64,000 nucleotides of DNA. Origin: Brevibacillus laterosporus. GTDB lineage: Bacteria > Bacillota > Bacilli > Brevibacillales > Brevibacillaceae. The stretch is taken from positions 1 through 64,000 of the forward strand of contig NZ_JAUKFY010000014.1 in assembly GCF_030489605.1 (NCBI RefSeq), read 5' to 3'. The position numbers were made by a program, and so were the translations under genes. This document shows positions 1 to 9,227 of this stretch, piece by piece. The notes below the pieces were generated by a model. The model was not told where the DNA came from and ran no database searches. It saw only the letters and a program-made list of their open reading frames with translations. Each line of letters starts with the position of its first letter. Position 1 is the stretch's first letter.

Positions 1-194
1 AAGCTCCACCGTCCAACCTCTTGTTTCGTGTCCCTCGGTGGTACTTTTATAATATAGCATATCAGTTGTTTAGAAGTCAACACTTTTTTAAAAGTTTTTT
101 TAGCGTGATTAAAATTTAATTTACCTTTAAATTAGTGCGGCAACTGCGCAACGATTTCAAATGATAGCATAATAGAACATTCTATGCAACTATA

Positions 195-1016
195 TTATTT
201 CTTTTTTTCTATTACATGAATTAACTCAGCGATAGAAGGCTTTAACCAATCCTGCTTCTCCATTACAATTACATCACTATTGTCGTTTTTCAATTGAAGG
301 CTTACCATATTCGGATGGATATTAGCACATAAAAAATATATCTGCTTATCAGGTTCCTTTAGATCAGTAATACGGCCCAGATAGAGCTTCAGATACTCAT
401 ATAAGATAGATCGATGCTGGATAGACAAAATGTCAGAAGAACTACGATAGCTTTTTCCTGTTAGCTCTTTTACATCTCGAACATCTATACTATTAACTAA
501 TGAAGATACAAACAAGTACACCTGTCCGCGGTCAATCTGATATTGTTTACATGCTTCTCTGGCAACCTTATCAATTATTTTATACCAGGCTTTCCCACGG
601 AACCCACCCAAATGCGGAAACAGTTTAATAGCAAGCAAGACCTTCCCAGCCTTTTTCCCAATAATAAAGCCCCCATCCAGTTCAAATTCTATAACTGAAC
701 TATGCTCCATCAAAAAACGCAAAAAAACCAACTGAATTTGCTTAGAGAGGCGACAGGATGATTTCCTCTTTAACGCACACTCTCTTTTAATGATCTCTTC
801 CTCTTGATAGACAGCTACAATGCGCTGAAATAATCTCATTTCCATCGAAAGATTCATTTTGTGCTTCAGCCTTGATTGGATCGCACTCCTCTTCTCTTCA
901 TCTAAAAGTTGAAGCAATCTTTCCAAGGCCTGAGCAATCCGTTCTAATTCCATATTCTCCTGGAGACTTATCATTATCCTCTCTCCTCCTTGGCGCATCC
1001 TTTGATTGTAAGACAT
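195..1016 (-). CDS. Hypothetical protein, unknown family
   Basis: A soluble-looking, Lys/Arg/Leu-rich protein of about 273 residues with no signal peptide, membrane segment or motif I recognise. The N-terminal 90 residues look mostly helical (repeated Leu/Glu/Lys heptads); the middle contains a GGFIIGKKAGK stretch. Two starts are plausible: an ATG at 1016, nine bases after AGGGAGG, and an ATG at 974 (MISLQENMEL), ten bases after AAGGAGG. The second would shorten the protein by 14 residues. It stands alone on its strand, divergent from the DUF2294 gene. Function is unknown. Confidence 0.7.
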   Translation of the reverse strand: MSYNQRMRQGGERIMISLQENMELERIAQALERLLQLLDEEKRSAIQSRLKHKMNLSMEMRLFQRIVAVYQEEEIIKRECALKRKSSCRLSKQIQLVFLRFLMEHSSVIEFELDGGFIIGKKAGKVLLAIKLFPHLGGFRGKAWYKIIDKVAREACKQYQIDRGQVYLFVSSLVNSIDVRDVKELTGKSYRSSSDILSIQHRSILYEYLKLYLGRITDLKEPDKQIYFLCANIHPNMVSLQLKNDNSDVIVMEKQDWLKPSIAELIHVIEKKK

Positions 1017-1255
1017 ACCCACTTGCCTCCCTATTCCACTGACGACCTTCTCGCATAAATTTTCTCTCTCGATCGGAAACGATTTACATGAATGATCTCT
1101 ATCATACGGGTGAATTTGAGTTCAAACGCTGCTTTTCTCTGCCGTGCTCAATCTCCACAACGCACCTCATTGACAGTCTCTCTTCAGCTGGGTAGTATAT
1201 CCATGAAGCCGCAACTATTTACAGAATAGAACGTCTTTCCTTAGGAGGGAGTCAG

Positions 1256-1642
1256 TTGAGTAACTTATCCAAAAAAAAGCTAGAAGCCGAAATCAGCGAA
1301 GCTTTTATTAAATTTCAAAGAGAGCTGATTGGACGTGGCCCCCAAGAAGCCAAAACATATATCGTTAGTGACATGATCATTTCTCGCTTTAAAGGAGTCC
1401 TCACTGTAGAGGAAAAGCATTTGTCTCATCATGAAAAAGGCCGACGCGTCGTTAAACAAATGCGTGAAATCCTACGTGAAATGTACAGTCAGGAAACCGA
1501 GGCAATTGTAGAAAGAATTACGGGCCTTAAGGTTCTTTCCAGCCACAGTGATATCAGTACCAAAATGGGTGAACGGATCGAAGTGTATGTACTGGACAAA
1601 GACCTAGAAAAACATCTGCAAGATAATACCTCCAGCAATTAA
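1256..1642 (+). CDS. DUF2294 / MpsC-family small protein
   Basis: A 128-residue protein with the family hallmarks: an N-terminal helix (EAEISEAFIKFQRE), the GRGPQEAKTYIVSDM segment, the RFKGVLTVEE strand and a C-terminal SHSDISTKMGERIEVYVLD block. These match the DUF2294 family, now named MpsC and linked in some bacteria to a membrane-potential-generating system; its biochemical role is unsettled. The start is TTG, ten bases downstream of AGGAGGG; no better start exists. It is a single gene, closed by the hairpin shared with the convergent gene. No mpsAB genes are visible nearby, so the name should not be read as function. Confidence 0.82.
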   Translation: MSNLSKKKLEAEISEAFIKFQRELIGRGPQEAKTYIVSDMIISRFKGVLTVEEKHLSHHEKGRRVVKQMREILREMYSQETEAIVERITGLKVLSSHSDISTKMGERIEVYVLDKDLEKHLQDNTSSN

Positions 1643-1671
1643 CAGCCTCCCCCATACATGAACACGTAAAG

Positions 1672-1708
1672 TGAAAACACTCCTCCGCGTTATAGGGGAG
1701 TGTTTTCA
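1672..1708. terminator. Shared hairpin between convergent genes
   Basis: A perfect 12-bp stem (TGAAAACACTCC / GGAGTGTTTTCA) with a 13-base loop lies between the DUF2294 gene and the convergent RCK-like gene. The last codons of the minus-strand gene lie inside the stem. T-tracts are short on both sides, so termination is likely but not certain. Confidence 0.6.
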
Positions 1709-2124
1709 TCATCTTCAGCATTATCCAGCAACCAGCGATACCCGCGATGCTTAGGACTACTGATAAACACATAATGTGCCCCTAATCTCCGATACAGAGC
1801 AGCATACCGCGGTAGCTGCGTCATAACATATACGCGACAAGTCCCCAAACTAACGAAAAATTCAATCACTCGAAACGAATCGTTCCATTCATCAGGAAAC
1901 AAGTACACCTGTTCAAACGAAGCAAGCTTTGTTTCTTCAGGAGCAAATCCCTGTGTAGCCACTTGACGAAACCCTTCTCGAACCATGTCATTTTTCAACG
2001 CTTCCCGATAAAAGGCCACAATCTGCAAGCCATCTACTACATTTCGATCTATCTCATGCTTGCTAGCGCTTTGAACAAAATCACAAAAAGCTTCTCCACG
2101 GCCTACAATAAGCATACTTTTCAT
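1690..2124 (-). CDS. RCK/TrkA-N-like protein at the end of the kdp operon
   Basis: About 144 residues from the ATG (MKSMLIVGRG) that follows a GAGG site; reading further upstream into the KdpD-like gene is possible but has no better site. It opens with beta-VGRG like a nucleotide-binding fold. The last third (VIEFFVSLG-CRVYVMTQLPRYAALYRRLGAHYVFISS) has the spacing of RCK domains that gate K+ channels and Trk/Ktr systems, where the usual form is R-x(n)-YAELYRKLGAD-V-SP. The canonical GxGxxG is not intact (GRGEAF), so NAD(H) binding is doubtful. Its position directly after the KdpD-like gene suggests a role in K+ regulation. The RCK relationship is my inference; the family is not recognised with certainty. 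Confidence 0.65.
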   Translation of the reverse strand: MKSMLIVGRGEAFCDFVQSASKHEIDRNVVDGLQIVAFYREALKNDMVREGFRQVATQGFAPEETKLASFEQVYLFPDEWNDSFRVIEFFVSLGTCRVYVMTQLPRYAALYRRLGAHYVFISSPKHRGYRWLLDNAEDDENTPL

Positions 2125-2149
2125 CCTGCTTTCGCCTCGTTCATTCAAA

Positions 2150-4522
2150 TCACTGTGTGACTGGATAATGATCCGCAACAACAAGAACATCCATATGGCG
2201 TATTTGCCTTAATAATTTTTGTACAACAGAGCCAGTTTTTATTTCCTCCCATCTCGTCCGAGCAGAATGACCGATGATGACCTGCGTAACGTTTTTGCGA
2301 TCCATCTGCATGACTAACTCACGAAAAATGTGTCTTCGTTCTTGCACTTGATAAATTTCAAACGCGCCACCCATACGTTCCGTTAAATACTTTAGTTTGT
2401 CTAGTAAATCAAGCTCATCTGGAGTAAGGGGTTTATGATCCTGTACATACGCGACATACCAATCTGCCTTTAGCCGATAAGCAATGCGAAATCCGCGTCG
2501 TATTAATCGCCCACTGTCTTCACGTAAATTTACACAGACAAAAATAGTCTCTTGTTTTCTCCACGGCCCGCGTAACGCCCCTTTACGTTCCCAAGACTCT
2601 AAACGCTCATCCACATCATCCGCCACTTCACGCAAAGCTAATTCACGTAAGGCAATCAGATTTCCAAGCTGAAAAAAGCGATTTAGCGACTGCTCTACCT
2701 TATCTAAATTATAGATATTGCCCTCTTTCATTCTCTCTTGTAAAGCTTTTGGAGAAATATCCACCAGCTCAATCTCGTCTGCATCGTGTAAGATATGGTC
2801 AGGAACTGTTTCCCGTATTCGAATCCCTGTGATCTGTTCAACACTATCAGTTAAACTTTCTACATGCTGAATATTCATGGTTGAAATCACGGAAATGCCA
2901 GCTTGCAGAATGTGCTCGACATCTTCGTATCTTTTTGAGAACCGGCTAGTCGGAACATTGGTATGAGCTAATTCATCCACTAGAACCACTTCCGGATTGC
3001 GCCTAATAATAGCCTCAGTATCCATTTCTTCCAAATATACATTCTTATAGGGTGTCACCTTCCTCGGAATAGTCGCTAGTTTCCCTATTTGCTCATGGGT
3101 TTCTTTGCGCCCATGTGTTTCCAATAACCCAATTACAATATCTATCCCGTTTTGTAACAGCTCATTCGCCTCGCGAAGCATGGTGTATGTTTTTCCTACA
3201 CCCGGCGCCGCCCCGACAAAAATTTTTAACTTGCCACGTTTTATTCGCTTAATCTCCTTTTCCATCTCCTCTGTCGAAAGACGACGAAATGGATGAGGAA
3301 CAAATCCACGGCGGCGTTTAGCAGGGAGAATCCGTCCCCCACCGGTTGCCGAACGATCTGCCACGATGAGGACATCTGTATTTTTGCTTTTGCGTAAGAT
3401 CTTGTTAATGATGGACCCATGTAAAATTTCTTCCCATCTGCTTCGCTTGGAGTGCCCCATGACAATCCGGGTAATGTTATGTTGCAAAGCGTACTGTACA
3501 ATCTCTTTAGCAACATCACTATCCTTGGATAAAGGGACCTCTTTAAAGCTTGCTCCCACTTTTTGCGCCAACGTAACCATTGAGCGTTTAAAGGTCGCCT
3601 CTTCCTTGGACATCATCCGTTTGCTATTACGAAAGCATGCGATAAGAAGCTCAGCCCCTAAGCGTTTAGCTACCTGTTGTCCTCGACGAATCAAAATCGA
3701 ACCATTCCAGTGATACTGCACAGTAACCAGAATACGCTCACTCGCTCCAGACGGGCCAAGCATCCCCTGTTGTTCACGATACTTGTCTAAATCATCATTT
3801 ACTTCCCCAGCCACGAAACGCAATGCCAATTCTCTTAGCACAGCCAAATTATCATGCCGATACAAACGCTGATGCTTTGACTTAAGCTTAGACAACGTTT
3901 CTCCTTGATCAGATGAGTGAGGTAAAATCCTTCCCTCCTGCAATCTCTTAAGAATGACTTCCGGTGTAACATCCAAAAGCTTTACCTCATCCGCTTCGGC
4001 TAACGTCTCATCCGCTACACAATCGGCTACATGAACAGGTACCCCTGTTAATCGCTGGGCTATGCCTTTCAGTCCCTCGAGCTCGTAGATATTAAGCGTA
4101 GTAATCACACTTATATTGTGTTCTAACAGGTAACGAACGTCCTCGATCCGAGTACGACGTATCGCTTCGGGTCGATTCCGATGTGCTAACTCATCCACCA
4201 AGACGATCTCTGGGTCACGTCTAACGATTCCTTCAACATCGAGGTCCTCCTTCAAAATGCCCTTTTCTTCCCAAGCAATCGCAGGTACTACGTCGAGTCC
4301 TTCCAGCTTCTCGTAATTTTTCCCTTGATTAATGGCACGTGAATGGATCACACCAATAATCACATCCAAGCCTTTTTTCCGGAGGCGTTGCCCTTCTAAC
4401 AGCATGTGGTAGGTTTTGCCCGAACCACTAACCGCCCCCAGAATAATTTGCAAACGGCCTTTATGAATTTCCGAAATAGAGCGCAAGATTTCCTCTGGCG
4501 TTTTTCGGCGAAAATCATCCAT
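2150..4522 (-). CDS. kdpD: Tandem KdpD N-terminal/USP sensor module without histidine kinase
   Basis: 790 residues made of two copies of the KdpD sensing region. Copy 1 has a Walker A at 29-37 (GAVSGSGKT), VDELAH at 109-114 and a Usp-like domain at about 263-390 ending GHSKRSRWEE. Copy 2 has Walker A at 437-445 (GAAPGVGKT, the canonical form), VDELAH at 515-520 and a Usp-like domain at about 658-785 with GHSARTRWEE. There are no membrane helices and no HisKA or HATPase domain, so it cannot phosphorylate KdpE, and no kdpE lies in the window. Kinase-less KdpD proteins with one module are known in Firmicutes; the duplication is unusual. In other species the KdpD Usp domain can bind c-di-AMP. It begins one base after the kdpC stop, so it is translated with kdpC. 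Confidence 0.93.
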   Translation of the reverse strand: MDDFRRKTPEEILRSISEIHKGRLQIILGAVSGSGKTYHMLLEGQRLRKKGLDVIIGVIHSRAINQGKNYEKLEGLDVVPAIAWEEKGILKEDLDVEGIVRRDPEIVLVDELAHRNRPEAIRRTRIEDVRYLLEHNISVITTLNIYELEGLKGIAQRLTGVPVHVADCVADETLAEADEVKLLDVTPEVILKRLQEGRILPHSSDQGETLSKLKSKHQRLYRHDNLAVLRELALRFVAGEVNDDLDKYREQQGMLGPSGASERILVTVQYHWNGSILIRRGQQVAKRLGAELLIACFRNSKRMMSKEEATFKRSMVTLAQKVGASFKEVPLSKDSDVAKEIVQYALQHNITRIVMGHSKRSRWEEILHGSIINKILRKSKNTDVLIVADRSATGGGRILPAKRRRGFVPHPFRRLSTEEMEKEIKRIKRGKLKIFVGAAPGVGKTYTMLREANELLQNGIDIVIGLLETHGRKETHEQIGKLATIPRKVTPYKNVYLEEMDTEAIIRRNPEVVLVDELAHTNVPTSRFSKRYEDVEHILQAGISVISTMNIQHVESLTDSVEQITGIRIRETVPDHILHDADEIELVDISPKALQERMKEGNIYNLDKVEQSLNRFFQLGNLIALRELALREVADDVDERLESWERKGALRGPWRKQETIFVCVNLREDSGRLIRRGFRIAYRLKADWYVAYVQDHKPLTPDELDLLDKLKYLTERMGGAFEIYQVQERRHIFRELVMQMDRKNVTQVIIGHSARTRWEEIKTGSVVQKLLRQIRHMDVLVVADHYPVTQ

Positions 4523-4523
4523 A

Positions 4524-5081
4524 CTACTTCACCTGATCCAGCGCCATGTTTAACTCCAAGACATTTACTCGTTTTTCACCAAACAGGCCCAATGAGCGAT
4601 CCTCTGTGTGGTTACGAATGAGCTGGTTAAGCTGATCCGCAGTCAAGTTGCGCAAGGCTGCAATGCGCGGCACCTGAACACGAGCCGCCTCTGGTGTAAT
4701 ATGCGGATCAAGTCCTGAAGCTGAGTTCGTTACTAAATCTGCCGGTATCTCGGCCTGCCCAATAGTCGGATTCGCAGTCAAGAAAGCTGCTGCGTCTTTT
4801 TTAATTCGTTCTACTAATGCTGGATTGGAAGGAGCATAGTTATTCGAACCAGAGCCAGCGGCGTTATATTCTATAGAAGAAACACGTCCAGAAAAGTATT
4901 TCGGGTCAGTGAATGATTGACCAATTAGCTTTGACCCTACGACCTTCCCAGTCGCATCCGTAATCAAGCTTCCATTTGCCTGTGCCGGCATTAATGCCTG
5001 AGCCAGACCTGTCATGAGCAAGGGATAAATAACGCCGCAGATCAATAACAGCACGAGACTGACTCTTATATTTTTTAACAT
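4524..5081 (-). CDS. kdpC: K+-transporting ATPase subunit C (KdpC)
   Basis: 185 residues with one N-terminal membrane helix (LVLLLICGVIYPLLMTGLAQ) and the extracytoplasmic KdpC domain, including GSKLIGQSFTDPKYFSGR and the conserved GLDPHITPEAARVQVPRIA block. KdpC holds KdpA and KdpB together and raises ATP affinity. I chose the internal ATG (MLKNIRV) because GAGGAG sits eight bases before it; the in-frame ATG six codons upstream would place this site inside the gene. It follows kdpB by about 30 bases and abuts the KdpD-like gene. Confidence 0.95.
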   Translation of the reverse strand: MLKNIRVSLVLLLICGVIYPLLMTGLAQALMPAQANGSLITDATGKVVGSKLIGQSFTDPKYFSGRVSSIEYNAAGSGSNNYAPSNPALVERIKKDAAAFLTANPTIGQAEIPADLVTNSASGLDPHITPEAARVQVPRIAALRNLTADQLNQLIRNHTEDRSLGLFGEKRVNVLELNMALDQVK

Positions 5082-5111
5082 AATTACTCCTCTTTTCATT
5101 TATTAATTTTT

Positions 5112-7151
5112 CTATTGCAGACCAACTACCACCAAGAGCATATCCAATAGCTTAATACCGATAAAAGGAGCAATGATTCCGCCTAATCCGTAAATAAACA
5201 GATTGCGGGATAAGAGCTTGGTTGCACTCATAGGTTTATATGTAACACCCTTCATTGCTAACGGTATTAACAAAGGAATAATAATCGCGTTAAACAGCAA
5301 TGCTGACAAAATGGCGCTTTGGGGTGTAGCCAGTTGCATGATGTTCAACGCTTGCATCTGAGGAATTGCCGCCATCAGCATCGCCGGAATAATGGCAAAA
5401 TACTTGGCAATATCGTTTGCAATACTAAAAGTAGTAAGAGCTCCACGAGTCATAAGAAGCTGTTTCCCTATTGCCACTACCTCGATAATTTTGGTCGGAT
5501 CAGAATCCAAATCAACCATGTTCGCAGCTTCTTTCGCTGCAACCGTTCCGCTATTCATCGCTAATCCCACATCAGCTTGAGCTAATGCAGGTGCATCATT
5601 CGTACCATCACCCGACATCGCTACCAGCTTTCCTTCCGCTTGTTCCTTGCGAATAACCGCGATTTTGTCCTCTGGTTTGGCTTCTGCAATGAAATCATCC
5701 ACACCAGCTTCGCGTGCAATGGTAGCTGCTGTTAACGGATTGTCACCTGTACACATCACAGTCCTGATTCCCATACGCCGCAGCTCCTCGAAGCGCTCGC
5801 GCATACCCGCTTTTACCGTATCCTTTAAATAAATGACGCCCAATACTTGGGTACCATCTGCCACTGCTAATGGAGTGCCCCCTTCCCTAGCAATCTGATT
5901 CGCTGTCGTATCCAAATCACTGGGAACTTGACCGCCTTCCTCTAGAACATAAGCTTTAATGGCATCAACGGCCCCTTTTCTTACCACACGTCCATCTGAA
6001 AAATTAGTCCCGCTCATCCGGGTTTCCGCTTTAAATTCCACACCCTCTGTACCTGAAATGCGCCACTCCGATTCAGGAACTCCCATTTTTTTAGCTAATT
6101 CTGCAATTGATCGTCCCTCTGGTGTTTCATCATGCAAGGAGCTGTGCAGGGCTGCCCGATATAGCTCTTCTTGCTTTGAACCGCCTACTGCCAAAAATTC
6201 AGAGGCCATCCGGTTGCCATATGTAATTGTTCCGGTCTTATCCAAAATAATGGTATTAATATCTCCTGCCGCTTCGACCGCTTTTCCTGACATCGCAATC
6301 ACATTATATTGGGTGACCCGATCCATCCCTGCAATCCCAATTGCAGATAATAACCCACCAATGGTTGTTGGTATAAGGCAAACCAACAAAGCCACCAAGG
6401 TCGCAACTGGAATCGCTACATTTACATAAGAAGCAATTGGTAACAGTGTCGTACATACGATCAAAAAAATTAAGGTTAAGCTCACCAAAAGAGTATTTAA
6501 GGCTAGTTCATTAGGAGTTTTTTGCCGTTTTGCTCCTTCGACCATACTGATCATTCGATCTAAGAAGGATTCTCCTGGATCTGCGGTTACACTTACCGTA
6601 ATTTGATCACTAACCACGCGAGTACCGCCAGTAACCGAACTAAAATCTCCACCGGCCTCCTTTATGACTGGGGCCGATTCGCCCGTAATAGCCGACTCAT
6701 CGACTGATGCTACTCCCTGAATAATCTCACCATCGCTTGGTATTAGCTCATTGGTAGTAACGACAACAATATCGCCCTTGCGTAGCTCTGTGGAATTAAC
6801 CACTTTTATGACTCCATTTTTTTGTAATAGATTTGCTTTCATATCCTGCTTACTTTTTTTCAAGCTATCAGCCTGTGCCTTACCGCGTCCTTCCGCCAAA
6901 GCTTCAGCAAAATTCGCAAACAGGATAGTCACAAATAGAATCACGCTCACGATCCTGTTGTAAAAAACATCGGACTCGCCACCAAAGGCATTTGGCATAA
7001 CGCTTAAAACGAGGGTAACCACAAAACCTATTTCCACCACAAACATAACTGGATTTTTAACCATCAACCGCGGGTTAAATTTCGTAAAGGCATCAATCAT
7101 TGCCTGCCAAACTATCTCCTTGGTAACCAAGGATTTTCGTTGATTGCTCAT
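5112..7151 (-). CDS. kdpB: K+-transporting P-type ATPase subunit B (KdpB)
   Basis: 679 residues, the usual KdpB length. It is the catalytic ATPase subunit of the high-affinity K+ pump in the cytoplasmic membrane. Visible landmarks are the actuator-domain TGES at 156-159 (its Ser is the site of inhibitory phosphorylation in the E. coli enzyme), the phosphorylated Asp304 in [15 protein letters not shown] in the nucleotide domain, and [16 protein letters not shown] in the hinge. Membrane segments lie at about 35-55, 65-85, 220-240, 245-275 and the C-terminal 100 residues. The start has GGAGT upstream. It sits between kdpA and kdpC, 21-30 bases from each, and should be expressed under the upstream c-di-AMP riboswitch. 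Confidence 0.98.
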   Translation of the reverse strand: MSNQRKSLVTKEIVWQAMIDAFTKFNPRLMVKNPVMFVVEIGFVVTLVLSVMPNAFGGESDVFYNRIVSVILFVTILFANFAEALAEGRGKAQADSLKKSKQDMKANLLQKNGVIKVVNSTELRKGDIVVVTTNELIPSDGEIIQGVASVDESAITGESAPVIKEAGGDFSSVTGGTRVVSDQITVSVTADPGESFLDRMISMVEGAKRQKTPNELALNTLLVSLTLIFLIVCTTLLPIASYVNVAIPVATLVALLVCLIPTTIGGLLSAIGIAGMDRVTQYNVIAMSGKAVEAAGDINTIILDKTGTITYGNRMASEFLAVGGSKQEELYRAALHSSLHDETPEGRSIAELAKKMGVPESEWRISGTEGVEFKAETRMSGTNFSDGRVVRKGAVDAIKAYVLEEGGQVPSDLDTTANQIAREGGTPLAVADGTQVLGVIYLKDTVKAGMRERFEELRRMGIRTVMCTGDNPLTAATIAREAGVDDFIAEAKPEDKIAVIRKEQAEGKLVAMSGDGTNDAPALAQADVGLAMNSGTVAAKEAANMVDLDSDPTKIIEVVAIGKQLLMTRGALTTFSIANDIAKYFAIIPAMLMAAIPQMQALNIMQLATPQSAILSALLFNAIIIPLLIPLAMKGVTYKPMSATKLLSRNLFIYGLGGIIAPFIGIKLLDMLLVVVGLQ

Positions 7152-7172
7152 AGTGAAGGACTCCTTTTTTCA

Positions 7173-8846
7173 TTAGCGTATCGACAGCCACTCAGCAACA
7201 GGGCCAAGGGCAATCACAGGGAAGAATGTTAACGCACCTACAATCAGCACCGTAGCAAGCAGGATGCTCATGAATACTGTATTATCCGTGCGGAAGGTGC
7301 CAATGGTTTCCGGCACAGGTTTCTTCATCATAAGGGAGCCTGCCACCGCTAGCATTAAAATAATAGAGAAATAGCGTCCAAATAACATGACGAGACCCGT
7401 TGAGATATTCCAGAATGGCGTGTTATCAGATAGCCCCTCAAATCCCGAACCGTTATTAGCTGCTGAAGAAGTAAATTCATATACCACTTGGGAAATTCCA
7501 TGGAAGCCAGCATTTGAAATGGAGCTTGTTCCTAGTTCGCTAGCCAAAGCAACCGCAGATGGAGCTAGGATGATTAACGGATGAATCAAAATAGCGATTG
7601 CGATTAATTTCATCTCTTTACTTTCAATTTTGCGTCCCAAATATTCTGGTGTACGCCCTACCATCAACCCTGCTAAAAATACTGCCATAATGGCATACAT
7701 CAAAATGTTCATTGTACCGACACCATCTCCGCCAAACACGCAATTTAACATCATCTGAGCTAAAGGAACCATCCCGCCAAGTGGTGTTAAGGTATCATGC
7801 ATGTTATTAACCGTTCCTGTAGTAGCCGCTGTGGTTACCGCAGTAAATAGAGCCGACTGTGCAATGCCGAAGCGAACTTCTTTCCCCTCCATGCTGCCAC
7901 TCTCCTGAGACAGCCCCGCTTGAGCCAACGCTGGATTTCCATTCGATTCCGCAACATACACAATCGTCAAGAAAGTTAAAAACATCAGGAACATAGCAAT
8001 AAATATCATAAGCCCTTGTTTTTTATTGCATGTCATAGCACTAAAAGTAAACGGTAAGGAAGCTGGAATGAGAAACATACATAAGATTTCAATTACATTG
8101 GTTAAAGGTGTAGGGTTCTCAAAGGGATGTGAAGAGTTAACTCCAAAGAATCCTCCTCCGTTTGTACCAAGGTGCTTAATAGATTCCATGGAAGCCACAG
8201 GGCCACGAGCGATTTGTTGTTCTGCCCCCTGTAGAGTAGCAGCCGTCACTGTTGGACTCATCGTTTGAGGCACCCCTTGAGCTACCAATAATAAGGTAAC
8301 AACCACGGCCAAAGGCAATAACACGCGAGTATGTGCCCGAATCAGGTCTACGTAGAAGTTGCCAATCTGCTTTTGTCCTGTAATTCCTCTCATAAAGGCC
8401 ATCACAACCGCAATACCAGTGGCAGGCGTTGTAAACATCAAATAGATAATAACCGTCATTTGGGACAGATAGGACAAGCCTGACTCTCCACTATAATGCT
8501 GCAAGTTCGTATTTGTTAAAAAGCTGGCTACTGTATTAAAGGCAAGCAACGGCTCCAAGCCATCAATCCGACTAGGATTCCCCGGCAAAAACCCCTGAAA
8601 TCTAACAATGAGATACCCAATCGCAAACATGACAAGATTGCTAAGCAATACTGCTCCTGCGTACTGTTTCCATGTCATTGCTCTCACTTGAATACCTGAA
8701 GCTCTATATATAATCCGTTCTAATCCACTGAATATTCGGTCTACTTTGGTTGCCTCCCAGGAAAAAGCTTGCGCCAAGTAACGACCAAATAAAATGGCTA
8801 GGACCAGCAAGATTCCTAATACTGCGGCAATTTGCAACAAATCCAC
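7173..8846 (-). CDS. kdpA: K+-transporting ATPase subunit A (KdpA)
   Basis: 557 residues with about ten membrane segments; the K+-selective channel-like subunit of KdpFABC. The conserved KHLGTNGGGFFGVNSSHPFE region is a selectivity-filter loop, and other filter repeats are seen around TNTNLQHYSGE, GTVNNMHDTLTPLGG and SAANNGSGFEGL. It starts with GTG, seven bases after AGGAGG; no ATG is better placed. It follows kdpF by about 40 bases. Nothing suggests truncation. Confidence 0.98.
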   Translation of the reverse strand: MDLLQIAAVLGILLVLAILFGRYLAQAFSWEATKVDRIFSGLERIIYRASGIQVRAMTWKQYAGAVLLSNLVMFAIGYLIVRFQGFLPGNPSRIDGLEPLLAFNTVASFLTNTNLQHYSGESGLSYLSQMTVIIYLMFTTPATGIAVVMAFMRGITGQKQIGNFYVDLIRAHTRVLLPLAVVVTLLLVAQGVPQTMSPTVTAATLQGAEQQIARGPVASMESIKHLGTNGGGFFGVNSSHPFENPTPLTNVIEILCMFLIPASLPFTFSAMTCNKKQGLMIFIAMFLMFLTFLTIVYVAESNGNPALAQAGLSQESGSMEGKEVRFGIAQSALFTAVTTAATTGTVNNMHDTLTPLGGMVPLAQMMLNCVFGGDGVGTMNILMYAIMAVFLAGLMVGRTPEYLGRKIESKEMKLIAIAILIHPLIILAPSAVALASELGTSSISNAGFHGISQVVYEFTSSAANNGSGFEGLSDNTPFWNISTGLVMLFGRYFSIILMLAVAGSLMMKKPVPETIGTFRTDNTVFMSILLATVLIVGALTFFPVIALGPVAEWLSIR

Positions 8847-8888
8847 AACAGTTCCTCCTAACGTTTCTGCAGTTTACAGCTGGTGCTA

Positions 8889-8966
8889 TTAATACTTTTC
8901 AGGACGAATTAATGCATCAATGAGGTAGAGAATAACCCCTGTAACGATGATCATGAGTATAGTCAC
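8889..8966 (-). CDS. kdpF: KdpF small membrane subunit
   Basis: A 25-residue hydrophobic peptide, MTILMIIVTGVILYLIDALI followed by RPEKY. The single helix ending in ALIRPEKY is the KdpF signature; KdpF stabilises the KdpABC complex. It starts with GTG, nine bases after GGGAG, and its first codon overlaps the TGA of the 35-residue peptide gene upstream (GTGA), which implies translational coupling. An in-frame ATG four codons later is possible but has a poorer site. Confidence 0.9.
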   Translation of the reverse strand: MTILMIIVTGVILYLIDALIRPEKY

Positions 8967-9070
8967 CGCTTTTCTCTCCCTTCTTCTGTTACCACTTTGT
9001 CACAGAATGCCATCGTCCCAAAAAACAGACCGAATGCACCTGCCACCAGTAAAATTGCAACAATATCCAT
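8963..9070 (-). CDS. 35-residue single-helix membrane peptide of the kdp operon
   Basis: MDIVAILLVAGAFGLFFGTM followed by AFCDKVVTEEGREKR: one N-terminal membrane helix and a charged cytoplasmic tail. It has a very strong site (GAGGAGG, seven bases before ATG) and overlaps the kdpF start by four bases. The good site and coupling make it a real gene. Size and position suggest an accessory subunit or regulator of the Kdp pump; I know no named family for it. Confidence 0.78.
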   Translation of the reverse strand: MDIVAILLVAGAFGLFFGTMAFCDKVVTEEGREKR

Positions 9071-9098
9071 CCTTTTTCCTCCTCTGCCAACTGTCTGA

Positions 9099-9227
9099 TC
9101 AACGTTCGACAATCTTTGGTTCCCCTGTGTTCTCCCTTTTATTTGAAGTCCACCTTGGAACAAAAAATAGACCAATGCTTACTCCTATCCAGACGGCAAA
9201 AAGAACATGATACAAACCGTAAGTCAC
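9099..9227 (-). CDS. 42-residue membrane peptide, first ORF of the kdp operon
   Basis: Starts GTG after GGGATAGG. The peptide begins MTYGLYHVLFAVWIGVSIGL, continues FFVPRW and ends in a charged tail (SNKRENTGEPKIVER). The layout, one helix plus basic/polar tail, mirrors the next small gene 28 bases downstream. It is the first ORF after the c-di-AMP riboswitch. The evidence is the uninterrupted hydrophobic helix, a plausible start and operon position; the start site is weaker than its neighbour's. Confidence 0.6.
   Translation of the reverse strand: MTYGLYHVLFAVWIGVSIGLFFVPRWTSNKRENTGEPKIVER

Noticed and set aside
3105-3713. ORFs opposite and within the KdpD-like gene
   Set aside because: Shadow frames of a gene with clear protein motifs over its whole length.
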